From the NCBI GenBank assembly GCA_023512835.1, contig CM042086.1, forward strand, positions 18,148,320-18,212,319: a DNA stretch of 64,000 bases, given 5' to 3'. Every line of letters starts with the position of its first letter. Positions within the stretch are counted from its first letter, which is position 1. A model generated the notes under the pieces. The model searched no databases. It was not told the origin of the DNA and was given only the letters and a program-made list of their open reading frames with translations. This DNA comes from Taxillus chinensis (taxonomy: Eukaryota; Streptophyta; Magnoliopsida; Santalales; Loranthaceae). Position numbers and translations under genes: made by a program. Of this stretch, positions 1 through 13,263 are shown one piece after another.

Positions 1-1423
1 TAATAATCATCTAAATATAAATATTCACTTTATAGGTTTTGTCCCTAAACTCAATTTTTGAAAACTTAATATAGATTCATTTTTGTCAAAACTTTAAATT
101 CATTAATAAATTATAAGAAAAACATCATCATATAAAAATTCATACAAGTGCTCTAAAGTATTAATAATCTAATGTAGTAATGTAATATTATTTTTAATTA
201 CATTAGTTGGTTTTATTATCCTTTAATGTATTATAAAATTATTGTATTTTACTTTTATTATATAGTATTCCAATAAAAATGTTTAAACCTAAAGCACAAT
301 TATATTAAATGATGGGAATATTAGTCTAGTCCCAAATATTATTCTAACGTAACATGTTTGTTTTTTTAAATTGTACTGTTAGGACAAAGTATTATAATAT
401 TACACTATTAATAATGTCACCAATAATATATTTTTTATCTTATGTTGAACCTAAATACACTGAGGATGAGATTGAGTTTGACACCACACTATTAATACCA
501 TAAATTATAAGTAATATATTGTTTGAGTTATGTATTGATAATGTGAACAATAATTTCATACAATCTTTTTGGAGTGTCAAGAGGTCATATTATTAATACA
601 TGACTAACAATACTTTCACTAACAATACAACATGATCTCCAACTTCAATTTAAGTGCACCAATAACTTTTCTTCCTTAGGTTGATAAAAAGGTACACATA
701 AGTTGATTGTTGATAATTGCATAATTTACCATGAAAGTTAGTTTTACTTTATACAATATGTTTTATAAATCACGTGGAAGTTTGTATTAAATTATATTTG
801 AAAATAATTTAAGTTTGAGAGGATAAAAAACGTATTTTAAAAATAGTGACTATCTTTAAAAATTAAGCCCCATAGGTGATTCGGAGTAATAAAATAATGG
901 GAAAGCAAATAAAAAGTAAACAAATGATTTAACTATATCAACGAATGAGTTTAAATTTAAGAACATAAAACAGTTATAAATAATTTTTTAAATAGATACG
1001 GATTTAAAAAGCTTTTAAAATTATATTAATATTACATTAATATAGGCCTAATTCCATTTTTAAAATGATACGTAAAAACTCATATAACAAACAGATAATA
1101 TGAATTTTCATTTGAAGTCATCTAGCGAGCTCAGATTTCTCTTATGACTCTCGAGTTCCTCTATCAGACTTGCTTTTACACTATTATAGTTCTTATTTGA
1201 TTGCACACATTAACTCTGGAATCAGGATCTCTTGCAATAACAGCGGGATACTCTACAGTAAAATGACATCGTATTAGAAAATTCTTTCTCCATTAATTGA
1301 CCTTCTATCGTTTATAGGTTGATCACTTATTTTAATTTATTATTATTTACTTGCATATTTTTCTTATTAAAGTATATATATGCATATAATTTTGAGGGAA
1401 GCCCTCCACACAAACACACACAC

Positions 1424-1424
<1 letters not shown>
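1..1424. other. AT-rich intergenic DNA, no gene seen
   Basis: Both strands carry frequent stops, and no open frame shows a recognisable domain or codon pattern. The 65-residue frame over 1319-1516 only translates the TA repeat. No transposon ends or target duplications were found. Confidence 0.6.

Positions 1425-1467
<43 letters not shown>
1425..1467. repeat. (TA)n microsatellite
   Basis: This is an uninterrupted TA dinucleotide run preceded by a short CA-rich run (about 1409-1423). It is a simple sequence repeat, likely length-polymorphic. Confidence 0.95.
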
Positions 1468-1469
<2 letters not shown>

Positions 1470-1738
1470 TGATAAAATGTGGTATAACAAATATTATATT
1501 ATTGATATTTACGTAAAAATAGATATAATATATAATTAATCTACATAATTGAAAATCACTATGAAAATAAATGGCAAAAATTATTTTGAAGTGATACTAT
1601 TTAAAGTCAAATTATTTTCGATGGCATGTATTGAGGTGATTTGGAGTGGAGAGCAGGATTAACGTTTTTGTTTGACAATTTTCAAAGTGATTCATAGCTC
1701 TTATCATAGGTTCCATTTGATTTGGATATTCCCCGTGT

Positions 1739-2457
1739 TAGGGGTGGGCAATAGATACCCGCCCGCTACCCCGCCCGCTATGCGGGGCAGGTTACCCCGC
1801 CCAGGCAAGAGCGGGATGCGGTTTTTAAATTTGACACCCCGCCCTATGCGGGGACGGGGAGCGGTAATAGGTAGCGGGGTATCCCACTCCGCCCCCGTTC
1901 CGCTTAATTTTAATAATGTTTATTTATAATTTTATAATATTTTAAATATTATTATTTATGATTTTTGATAGCTTTGAATGATATTTATTATTATAAAATT
2001 AAATTATTTTTAAAAAATTTTAGGTTAAAAATGATGTCAAAATTTGATTTAAGCCAAAATTATTAATATGAACAGATCTAATAAAAAACGATAACAAGAT
2101 ACGAACAAATGAAACCCCATTCACAAACACATTAAAGAACGATATAACCTGTCCCGCCTACATATGGAACGATATACAATCTTAAAATTTAATCTACCAC
2201 CTAAGCGATGACAGGAAGTGGTAATAGGTTAATTCCACCCCTGATAGTACCCGAATTACTCGTATCAACTATTTCGTGGAGCCTCTAAAAGACAGAATTG
2301 TTTTAAGAGAGAGATCAATAAAAGCCGATAGCGGGAACAGGCGGATGAAGCCTCAGCCCCCATGAGGCGGGGTACGGTTTTAAAAATATTTTATCCGCTT
2401 AGACGGGAGCGGGATACGATAATAGATAGACTCCGCTCCCACTATAGCGGGTAACAC
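1739..2457 (-). mobile_element. Non-autonomous hAT-type element, copy 1
   Basis: The left end reads TAGGGGTGGGCAA, a typical hAT-like terminus. The element is GC-rich at both ends (CCCGCC/GCGGGG blocks) and AT-rich in the centre. An 8-bp flank CCCCGTGT (1731-1738) recurs with one mismatch as TCCCGTGT (2458-2465), the size expected for hAT target duplications. The right terminus is eroded: it matches the other copy only from GTGTTACCCGC inward. It is homologous along its length to the element at 20292-21027, in the opposite orientation. No transposase frame is present, so it must be mobilised in trans. Confidence 0.8.
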
Positions 2458-2465
2458 TCCCGTGT

Positions 2466-4634
2466 TCATTATATTTTCACTTAGAAGAATAATTTTTATC
2501 GTTTAATTAGTATGTATTATTTTAAAAATAATAATATCTTTGGGCAAGTGACTCGCATAAAAGTATTTGCCTTTATTGAAAATTTATACTCCGTGACCCG
2601 AGATCAAAGATTATATTATCTTGATTAATCTGCGACTGGTTGCAGAATCCCATAAGATAATAATTCATTTTTTGTTGGGACATGAGAATCCCGCTGCAGC
2701 TGCAACAGCCAGTAGGAAGAAAAGCAATATGAAGAACAAGTGTTGGGACCCCTAAATTTCAAAAATGCGATGCAGACGGATGGGGGCTAGACGACTCGCT
2801 TTATGGGGGGCACGGCAAGCATTGATGGACGCAAACAAGGTGGCCCTTACTCCAATCAATCATGTGTCGCGTGGGTGTTGTGCCGGAGCCATATGCATCA
2901 TACCCATCTTTGATTTTTTTTTTAAACCTCTTTTTTATTTTCTAAAGAAAAAAGAACCAACGACTGAGGGCCACTATATATGATCTTCTTCACTCAATGA
3001 GCACAACATGTCAATAGATGATGAAGCCGGCTAATGATTGTCGTGGATGATGGGATCTGTCTGCGTCTAACTAACTATTACTAAAATAATTGTTATTTTT
3101 GATGCGGCTAATGAGTCTGTAAATTTTTGTTCTTTTGATATATTATTAATATTTATTTTAAAAATTAATTATTAAATGAAATGTTAATCTATTGATAAAC
3201 ACGCCTAAAAACATTTACAGTAAAAATTATTTTCTTTCGGCTAATTTTACACATAAAGTAATTATTAGATCATTATAAAATTTTATAATCATATTTATCA
3301 ATAGATGAATAATCAATTTAATGATAGAATTTTAAAATAAATATCAATAAATAGCATACCGAAATAGCCAAAAATCACACCTTGCAGCTAATGATATATT
3401 TGTATGTGTTCATATATGTAAATGGTATTGGATGTGTCATGTATAAAAATTGTGCCAAACATCAATATCTTATGCAATACTTGTAATCTAAACCATTATA
3501 TCTATTTTTAACGGTTTAAATTTAAATTTTATTTATTTATAGTATTGCTACAAGAAATTTTTGTAGTAATGATCACAACTTAAGTACTTCAGCACATGTA
3601 ATAAGAAAACTAGTAACAGACTTACTATAGAAATTTATTTTCTTTTATTTAAGAAAAAAGTTAAAAAGTTATAAAACCATCTTATCATTAGAAATTTTAT
3701 AGGATTTGTACATTGTTTCTCAATGTATTGGAAAATATCATTCACTCCTTATAATTATTAAATTTAAAAAACTTCTCACCATTTTCATTTACGTTTTTTA
3801 TAACTTTTATTTTTATTTCATATTAAATTATAAAAAATATATTATTAAATGAAAAAAATTATAAACTATTATTTTAAAGATATAAAGAGTGATTAAGAAA
3901 GCCTATTGTGGTATATATTTGTATAGAAAATTAAAAAATTATTTAAATCCGTAAAATTAAAGAATATGGGTGGAAAGTTGGTATGACTGCTCTAAGAGGA
4001 ATAATCAATATTTGATGTACTTAAAGCACTCACAGTGAAATAATTAAATATTTTAATAAATTTGTTTATATAAAACAATATTAGTTAGAAATTCAGCTTG
4101 AGATTTGTGTTTTAACTAAATTTTTTATTAAATATCAAAATTCGAGGCACCAGCTAGCCAAGCACTACATCTAATCATTTGCGAGAGATTGAATTTATTT
4201 ACATTCATTTATAAGTTAATATTGAAAATATAGATTAATATTTCATAATATTTACAATTTGAATTATTAAATATATTTGTAATGATTTAAATTATTTTTT
4301 TATTTAACCATAGTATTTATAATAAAATATAATAATAATAATTTTTTATTAAAGTTATAGTTAAATAAAAATCTAATTTAAACTATTAAAAATAAATATA
4401 ATGATCCAAATTAAATATTACACCCCATATAATACCATTATTACATAAAATATGAATCATGAAAATTTCCTCCAACCAACAAACCCTCGCAAGTCATTAG
4501 TACACCTTGTTCAAAGCAATAACATACAAAGCGAATTATTCCACGTTCAAAAACAACATACAAATATGACTTACATCAAAATTTTAATCAAAAACTCTAT
4601 TTGCAACCGCAGATGCGGCATCGGCGGGTAACCG
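2466..4634. other. AT-rich intergenic DNA, no gene seen
   Basis: Mostly A/T with many stops. A less AT-rich island at about 2690-2900 opens a 72-residue frame (2765-2983) with no recognisable domain and no supporting neighbouring exon. I cannot assign it. Confidence 0.5.
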
Positions 4635-4660
4635 GCTGATGTGGCAATTGCCACATCAGC
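4635..4660. repeat. 26-bp perfect palindrome
   Basis: The sequence reads identically on both strands from 4635 to 4660, centred on CAATTG; the arms start GCTGATGTGG and end CCACATCAGC. There is no spacer, so it could extrude as a cruciform or be the junction of a small inverted duplication. Confidence 0.9.
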
Positions 4661-5009
4661 AAAAAAGCTTAAAACTTGACACTTAACGCGTAGCACACCG
4701 TAAGAAAAATAGAAAGAAAGAAAGCAAGCGAGGAAGGGAGGGAGGAGGCTCAAACTGTATGGATCTGAACGGAAGGAAGCAGAAATATGGCATAAAATCT
4801 GATTTTGAAGGTCTTAGAGTACTTTTTTTTGGAAATCCGAAGGCAAAAAATCCCCTATGGGATTTTGGGCTCGTAGCTCTCGTCGATACCTTCTAATAAA
4901 AAAAATGGACCTAATTCCAACCACTGTACGCAAAGTTATGACCGTTTAAAGTTTTCATCGGAAATTACAGTCGACGGAACCTAGAAACCCGTCGATCTGG
5001 CCCTGGGAG

Positions 5010-5275
5010 AGATGATCGACGCCTGCTCGAGGCTTGCTCGAAGCATGCTCGAGGTGAGGCTCGAGCACACCTCGAGCAGAGGCTCGAGCACATATGCTTG
5101 AGGTGTGCTCGAGCCTCGCCTCGAGCATAGGCTCAAGCAAATCTGCTCGAGGCATGCTCGAGCCTCACCTCAAGCAGGGGTTCGAGCATGCCTCGAGCAG
5201 ATCTGCTCGAGTTCATGCTCGAATCTCGGCTCGAGGCTAGGCTCGAGCACCCTTCGAGCAGGGGCTTGAGTATAT
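5010..5275. repeat. CTCGAG-rich degenerate repeat array
   Basis: Overlapping units of the type TGCTCGAGGC / GCTCGAGCA recur on both strands about every 10-25 bp; each unit is itself palindromic around CTCGAG. The array is far more GC-rich than its flanks. Frames across it on the minus strand (4955-5155, 5133-5480) give only repeats of LEHASS/LLEVRLEHA type and are products of the array, not genes. Confidence 0.85.
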
Positions 5276-6877
5276 GATTTGGAAGTGCGTCAAGTTGTGG
5301 AATTCTACGCCAGCCAGGTACGCAAAAGATGCCGCAAGCGCAGTTGTATCTAGCACTGCCCAATTTTAATATTATAGAAATGACAGGAGTCCATTGCCCA
5401 TCAAAACATATATTATTGGAAAATTCAGCTTCACGCGCCCTTGCATGATAACATTTTATTTTAACGATTTGATCAAGCACACTCTAATTTGATCGAAATT
5501 AATATAATACTAATATATTAGGAGCCCATAAAAAACTTAACTTGTATGTAGCATGATACTATATTATTACACCTTAAAAAGCTAGACCCAACGGTTAAAT
5601 GGCCATCTCCATGAGCCGCTAACCATGTAAAATTTCTTATTCTAATATAAAAAACTAATTATGCACTTTAATTATTGCAACGATTATGTTAAATGTTATA
5701 TAAATTGATAACTCTCTCTGTTCCTACGTATAATTAAGCTTTGTCGCTTTTTAAATTAATTTTATCAATATTTTAATACAATAAACAATAATTAATCAAA
5801 TCAAAAAATAATTATTTAAATTAGAATTTAAATAATTATTTTTTATAATTAACTAAACTAGAGAGCATAGTTAGAATACATCACAAAAATAATTAATTAA
5901 ATTATTTTTTACCTAAAATAAAAACTAAATTTGAAACAATATGATTAAATATACTGTAAACACATTCACGATGAATCCTAAGCCCGGCAGATAGCAACAC
6001 TCAAACTCCTTACACAATTTAATGCGGGAATTTACCAATCAATACATAGGTATGTAAAATTATTATTTGAATTCTTTGTTTGCCCCTTTGCTCGTCTTGT
6101 GCTTGCAACTAAAAAGATGACCAAATGATTAGTACGCTGTTCAAACGTGAAATTCTATTTGTGATACAGAACCACAAAGCCAACATTGAGAACCTGAACT
6201 GACAGCCAAGAAAATTCTAAAATAGTATTGCATATGCTCCAGGTAAAGTTAGCAATGTGGAGACGTGCCTGGCAGTTGTCAAAATCAACCAGGTAGATTT
6301 TGGGTTGCATGAAATTAGGGTGTTGGACGTAATTATGAGACATCATGTTTCAGTATGTTCTGCTTCCAAAAGAGAGCAGTGGGTAAAAAATCTAAAACTT
6401 CAACAATAGAGCAATCAGAATGTGACCTCCACTCAGGCTAACTTCTCACAAATTGCAAACGCCTATAAGCAGGCAGGATAAGAGAACTCCATTAAGATGA
6501 CTACTCCAAAGAAACCAGCAATGGCTATTTGTTCTGCATATATTACATTTCAAATGCAGGTCCAAAAAACTTGGCCGAACCTCTAACCCAATATCAATAC
6601 TCCTTTTGCAGGAATTAGAGAGCAGATACTGCCTTTTCACTTCAAAATTGGATACCTTCTGCACCAACCATCCAAAGAAAAATAAGAGACTGCAAATCTG
6701 AAACTATACAGAGCCTGCTCTCGCACACCTCCTGGCCCAACCAACAACAGGAATAGAGCTCAAAATTGGAGCAGATACCTCGTACAGAGCAGAAAAACAT
6801 TTGAAACAAGGCATACTCATACTTGGAGCACAATAATTTAATAAATGACTTTTATCTCCTTTAGTTTCACGAGGAAT
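5276..6877. other. Intergenic DNA, including the probable 3' UTR of the next gene
   Basis: No coding frame is convincing. From about 6150 to 6877 the base composition is more balanced than further left, which fits a minus-strand 3' untranslated region downstream of the stop codon at 6878-6880. The polyadenylation site was not located. Confidence 0.45.
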
Positions 6878-9800
6878 TCATACGTCTGGATGATGATTAA
6901 TTGCAATTTCATCCTGCGAGAATGAAAATGGGTTAGCAATAATGTACAGATAGTAATGTAATAGCCATTACAAAAATTACTAGACACACTTCAACCAAGT
7001 GGCCAAAAGTGCAAAGACAATGCCAACAATAGAATCCGTTATGATAACACCCACCAACAAAAGGTGAGAAAAAATAGATTAACAGGTCCCCGCCAATCAA
7101 ATCACCCGTATAATTGATTCAAAAATCTTGCATCAACCATCACACTATCACAGCTATATTCTCTCGAGTGAACAATAAACAGAACAATTTCTTCTCTTCT
7201 TTTTACCCAGAGTGATCGGAATAAAGATTAGGGGAGCAAAAATAGCAGCCTGCTGAGCGGGGGATTGAAAGTCACCACAATACACAGTATAAAACGGTCC
7301 CACAATAGTAAATGAAAGGGAGTTCTGCATAATTTTGCACTCAACAAAGCAGCAGTGCACAGAAAAACTCAGGTCACAATTTTATTTATTTATTTTTTTA
7401 AAAAAGTATAGCTGCTTTTATTGATTTATCATTTCTTACATATTAAGGAAATGTTTGTTTAAAACCAGATAAGGGAGATATCAGAGGAAAAACACCACCA
7501 ATTTGAAATAATTAAAGCATATTTTTTGCCAATTGTTTGAACCATCCACGTTTGCAAATGCGCCAATTTTTCCATTAAAAAACTTGTCCCGATCAAAGTC
7601 GTTACATAGTCAACCCAGTCATTTCAGGCCATTCGACACCTACCAAAAAAATAAGCATTGATGAGCAAAGAAATATAATTTATCCTACTTGAAAAAACAG
7701 CAGACTCAAAATTAAAAGCTTTCCCCATCACGGCACTAATAAATCACAGATGATTTATTCCTATAAATCCAGAGCTTATTGTAAAAATATGTGCATCTAG
7801 TCTTCTTCAAATATATCCAACACCCAAAGCATGAAGTGACCAGCCTAGAAATAACTTCAATCAAGAATCACCAGCATCAGATGTAGACCTCATTTTAACC
7901 CCAGAAAAAACAACTAATAGCCTAGGTCAATTCTGTATCATCTGCTGAAAGTTAAAAAAAACAAAACAAAACAAAACAAAGCAAAACCAAGAGAAGCCAA
8001 ATAGAAGTGTAGAACTAGTGATGGGGACAATAGAAACGGATGCAATGCATGCAGGGGTGAAACTGGCAGCGTGGTTGTGTTATTGTTATCAATATGTATT
8101 GATTTGATGGTGGTGGCATTTTAGTGATGACATGGTTTTTGACACTGGTGGAGGCATCAATGGGAGGAAAGTAATGTGACAGTGACAACAGCATTATTAA
8201 TAAGTGCAATGGTACTAGTGGTGGGAGTGATTGACGCAACATGCTTCTACCATTAGACAAGGTGTTGAAGATGACTAGAAAGATGATAAAACTCTCCCTC
8301 TATACCCCGAGAACTATTCCACTCATTTAAGTGGTCCCATATTACTAGAGATTATTAAGACCATTCAAAATGGTTGAGTTGTGAGTCTACCCTTTGAATG
8401 GGGAAAACTATAAAAAGAACCAGACAAACAGGCTCCCTTCATAAAATAAATTTAAAAAAAAACTTCACCCCAATTCAATGAACTCTTTGGATTTTGCTAA
8501 TTTTCCATGGATATATGAAAAGCAATTTATGTTCTAAACTATCTCCTTTCAATAGTGATTGAGTAGATTGAATACAGGCAGTGTGAAGATCTATAAATCA
8601 TTTAGTCACTACTGTTAATTCACCAGTGGGGCAAAAGCTGAAAGCCTCAAACTATTAGTTTGTTGGCCAACTATTAACCCGTCAAGCATTATTATTAAAA
8701 ATGAGAGCCCAAATCAGATAAAATTGTTATCAGCCTAAGTGGCTGATGCATTGAAATTGTTTAGCATGGATTTGCCGAAAAAGCATACAAAAAAGAAAAG
8801 AAAAGAGATGATGAATAAGAAGTAGTCAGAAGTACTTAATTTGTTGGGGAAAAGAACTGAAATTTTCAGTTCTAGGTAATTAAAGACCAATAGCAATGAA
8901 GGAACAAGTTAATTTGTCTTGGACAGAAGGTTCTAAAAAGGGCTAGGGAGTTTTGATGGTTTTGTAATTTTAACAAATACTAGCACAAAAACATAATAAA
9001 TAATTAAAAGTTCAATAAAAGTGCATAGTTAACACAAAATCCAATAGATATATGATTACATAAGTCTCAAATCTCAATTCCCTTTCTCATCAATATCATT
9101 ACCATCATAATGAACCTTCCAATGACAGATGGAATACACTTGTTGCTTGTTTGACCAGTTTTCCAATGATTGATAGGTGATAAATAGAATAAAATAGGTA
9201 TTTAGAAAATCAAATAGGAAGAAATCAGCACACAGAAGTAAAGATAAAAGAAATTTAAAGTTAAACGTTTTTCATTAAAAATAAAAATAAAATGAAGCAC
9301 ACTGAATGTAGGATGTATCTCAAAGTTACCAAGAAAACAACTTACCCTGCATAAAGAACCATTGCCTTCACCACTTTCAAAAAGAGAAGAAAAATGAGGT
9401 GGATTATATATAGAGCCTCCTACAAAATCGTCAGAATCTGATGGTTGTCCTATAGCAGGGGCTGCAGGAGTCAAAAAACTATTTCTTAAATAAAAATTTG
9501 ATTCTCGAGAACCTGCATAAACTCCATTTGAAACCCCCAGTCTGTACATCTGTATCCACAATAGTGAGGATAACAGCCTCACAGAAAACCCAGCAATTTG
9601 CATTGAGAAAGCAAGTTTGAGCGAAAGGATAACGAGCATTCCATAGCTTTCAGATGAAATGTTCCTACATTCACAAGTAGTGCTTCCTATGAGAGACATA
9701 ACAGCAATTGAAATCAGATACAGCAACTTGATAAAAGAAACCAAAGAAATTATAAACAAGCAGCTATTTAAAAAGATGTGTTCTGTCAAAATCATTGATA

Positions 9801-11080
9801 GTCCATAACAAGGACACTGAGCTGTAAATGATCTAGGCCACACACAAGCAGCTCGGAGTTCAGCTTGATAAATGCTTGTGAAATGTTTTTCAGCTTGGCA
9901 CTTCAGATGAGCTGAGCCCAAAATAAAGCAGTGGTCTGTTCATGCTTCCAAGCTGGCTAGTTTAGCCAGCTTGTCAGTGTAGTTGCTAAATTAATTATCA
10001 TATTTTTAATATTGTAAATAAATCAATGAAATGTAATAATATTAATATAAATGTTTCAATTAGTAGGATAAATATAATCACAAAGCCAAAGTTTTTTTGT
10101 CTCTTGTCAATGTCCCACATCAAAGGAAAAAGAAAAATCATTTCCATCTTACCCTTTTAAAAAGGCCCACTGAAGCAATCAAAGTGTCCTATGGCTTTTA
10201 AGCTAAATCAAGCTTTGCTTGGATGCTAATGTTACAAAGCTGAGTTCGAGCTCAAAAAAAGTAGTTTGAGCTTGAGCTGAGATTAAGCTGTTTGGTCAGC
10301 TCATTTGCACTGTTAGACAATACACTTCAATCATTATTTCTAATATTAATTGGCATAACGCGACCTCCTACATTCCTTTCCAACCCAGTGCAAATGCTCA
10401 ACAAACAGGATTCTAGTCAAACCTAACCCCATAGTCATTAACAATCATCCAGTTAGTAGCCCATGCATAAAACTTAAGCACATCTGATGAAGGAAAAAGT
10501 TATGAATTCCAAAAATATAATTGTAAATTTTTGGACAAAATTCAAATATCAAAGGCCTGTAAAAAAAAAACTAGAATCAAGGCTAGTATAATCGCAACAC
10601 TATTCAGTCTATTGCCAAGTTTCCATTTTTCCAGTAAAGCAATGTTCAAGCATTTAGGATTTTCTCTATACAATCAACCAGGAGGAAAATGGAGGAGCTA
10701 AATTGCCCTTTAAAATAGAACTTTTTATGATCAACATAAAATAAGAAAACATTATTCACATAAAAAAAAACATCATTCCTCCCTCTTTCTCTAGATAAGT
10801 TAAATTATTGATATAAAAAATTTAAAATAATAAGTCATATGCAAAAGGTCTTTAGAGCAAGAACAACATATATTACATTTTCCACGCCAAAATGAGAATC
10901 AAAAGAACACCAAAAAACAGGCAACTGCCTTCATCTATCCTTTATTCCTTTGTTGTTTTTTATTCTTTACTTGGAAATATTATCACAATCATTGTGCACT
11001 TTTATTCAGTTTTATCTTCAAGTAATGAACATACATGTGATTATATTGCCGCCTCTGCAATATCCGACTAACCACTGCAC

Positions 11081-11112
<32 letters not shown>

Positions 11113-12343
11113 ACATATTGTTCTAGTCTCTCATCTTGTGCAATTTCACCTTTTGTTTGGTTTCATTTCTGGCTCAATGAATATGCTGTAAGCCTGTAAC
11201 CCTCTCTCACTCATAAAAAATGGCCTTTATTGCCATTGATACTAGAATCTGGAAGGCATGTGCTGACCTTTGGTTGAGATTCTGCTTGTGGATACCTTAG
11301 TTTATTGCTTCTCCCTGTGGAATTGTGAATAATCTTATTGATCCCCATCAAAACCAAAACTGATTCATGCCATCCATGAAACCATTTCTTCCTCTGCCAA
11401 ATATTAGATGTTCTCTATTTAGCTATTTCAGAAACAGAGGAGGTTTCTAGAAAATGGATAAATGTATCACGACTGGTAAAGCTACTTCAAGTTCAATGGA
11501 TGGTGAGCATAAACTAATGCATGGATGGCTAAAGTATCATATACTAAAGCAAAGCTGAGCATTTACTTGTTTCACTCAATTTGGGCAAACTTGCTCTGCG
11601 TTTTTTCCAATCTAACATTAGAGTATTTTTTTTTCCTTTGGGTATCAAAATTAAGAATGGGCTAGTAATGGGAAAAGCACAACATGGATTGGCGTACCAT
11701 ATCTCATTAGTGAAGAGACTGAGCCATGCTATATCAAGCAGGATTGCACAAAAGAGAAGAACAGCATAGGCTCGACCGAGGCTTTGACTGCTACTCTCAA
11801 TTGCCACAAGAGCAAATAATGATATTGCCAAATCAATGAGCAAGACGCCGTTGTAAAGTGCCCCGAGAGATCCAACCAACGCACAAGCAATCTAAGAACG
11901 ACAAAAAACGAAAACAAAACAAAAAAGCACACGTTGAACGTCAAGTCATTAACCTCTAAAATAAGACGGTGCGTGTACAAACCAGACAACAGTTGAAATT
12001 TTCTCCTTCTCAGTAAAAGTAAGCAAGTACAACGAAAACATAACTAAAACAACATTCGCACGTTACCCATAACAGACAGTGAAATATATCAAAAATGCAG
12101 CCTAAAGGAAACAATGGTCGAATACGGGACATGAACTCGAGATAAGCGCACACATTCTTGTGCGACCAACGCAAATGATCAGTACGTAATTCGAAGAATA
12201 AATCAAAGCGTGGCCGCAGGAAACAGCGAACGAAGACATAAACAGACCTGAATGTAAATGAGAATCACAGCAAAGTATTGAATCCGATCATAATCTACGA
12301 GAAACGGCTGTATCCGATCTCCCAATGAACAGCAGCGCATCAT
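6878..12343 (-). CDS. Small four-helix membrane protein, ATRAP-like
   Basis: Four exons join in phase: 12343-12248, 11891-11698, 9664-9346 and 6913-6878, giving 214 residues. All introns are GT-AG. The start chosen is the first of two adjacent ATGs (MMRCCS...) before the first helix. Hydrophobic segments lie near residues 21-41, 44-64, 72-93 and 104-135, followed by a hydrophilic tail with RNSFLTP and a short last exon ending HHPDV. Sequence between helices 2 and 4 (ESSSQSLGRAYAVLLF, then LLDIAWLSLF) recalls the layout of the angiotensin-receptor-associated protein (ATRAP) family; that assignment is inference from topology and a few residues. An extra small exon in the 2.4-kb last intron cannot be excluded. 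The role in plants is unknown; probably an endomembrane protein. The expressed strand runs away from the RHIP1 gene. Confidence 0.75.
9840..10310. repeat. Possible AGCTCGAGCT-rich transposon remnant
   Basis: Within the second intron of the membrane-protein gene, both ends of this stretch carry GAGCT/AGCTT-rich blocks in inverted arrangement (for example GCTCGGAGTTCAGCTTG on the left, GCTTGAGCTGAGATTAAGC on the right) around an AT-rich centre. This is the look of a decayed non-autonomous hAT-type element. No target duplication was found and the boundaries are approximate. Confidence 0.35.
11081..11112. repeat. (CT)n microsatellite in intron
   Basis: A CT run with one TTT interruption, in the second intron of the membrane-protein gene. 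Confidence 0.9.
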
Positions 12344-13263
12344 ATGCCCTAGATTCCAATGCCCCCTACTACAAATTCCAAGATCGACAACAATACGGAC
12401 AGAGATCAGGTGCGAAGAGGGTAACGGGGACGGCGAACCAGGATCCAATTCCAATCTCTGAGGAGCAGCAGTTCCACATTGAATGAACCACGCACGCTGT
12501 CTTAGATTTTTATTTATTGTTTCCGGGCGGCGAGTTGTTATCAATCTTGTTTTATGTTGATGAGGGATCTGGTCTTCGCGTTGTCTGTCTTAGATTCTCA
12601 GTACGAGGTTTGGGGCAACTGAAGGAACCCAAAACAACAACAGCAAACATAAGGATTAAGGGCAATTAAAAATTGTTCAGTTTTTTCTACGAGGCGTCTG
12701 TGTCGCCTAAAAGTAAAACAACCGCACTCACGCTTTCTTTCGATTTTAGTTCTGACAAGGTGTAAATTTTCTATTTTAGTGAGAGGGTGCTATTATTTTT
12801 TTTTTTCCTAACTAATTTAGCAGAGCAGTCAAATCAAAATTTATCCTATAATTCAAAAACAAAATCTCCAATTAATTACGTAATGTTAGCCAAATTAATT
12901 ACATATCTTTAACATAAATGCAGATTTTATTAATATATTATTATTTCGTTCTGTAATGTGAACCAAGCAGGATTGTTATGTTACGAAATGTGATTTTAAT
13001 TATACTTTTTGTAACGAAATTTTAATTAAATTTATTAAAAAAATATGCATCTTTTTGAATATATATATATTATACGACGGCAAAAAGGGTATTCTTGTCT
13101 GTCAAACTTTTAATTTGTTGGATTGATATTAATTTTTTTTTGTTTATAGGAATGATAGATTTCTGCGCTAATTATCTATACAATATACTTATAAATAGAC
13201 TTTTTTTATTTTATATTCCAAATTAATGAGATTCGAAATTAAAATAGGTGGATCTTATAATAG
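12344..13263. other. Upstream region of the membrane-protein gene
   Basis: About 12344-12600 is notably richer in G/C than the flanks and contains no stop in the frame of the first exon for part of its length, fitting a 5' UTR. Beyond 12700 the DNA is AT-rich with nothing recognised. Confidence 0.5.

Noticed and set aside
1672..1929. 85-residue plus-strand frame
   Set aside because: It runs through the left end of the hAT-type element; its Arg/Gly/Pro content comes from the GCGGGG repeats.
4955..5480. Leu/Glu/Arg-rich minus-strand frames
   Set aside because: They merely translate the CTCGAG repeat.
9202..9921. 239-residue minus-strand frame as one protein
   Set aside because: Only 9664-9346 is exon; the rest is intron read-through, as splice sites and phase with the neighbouring exons show.
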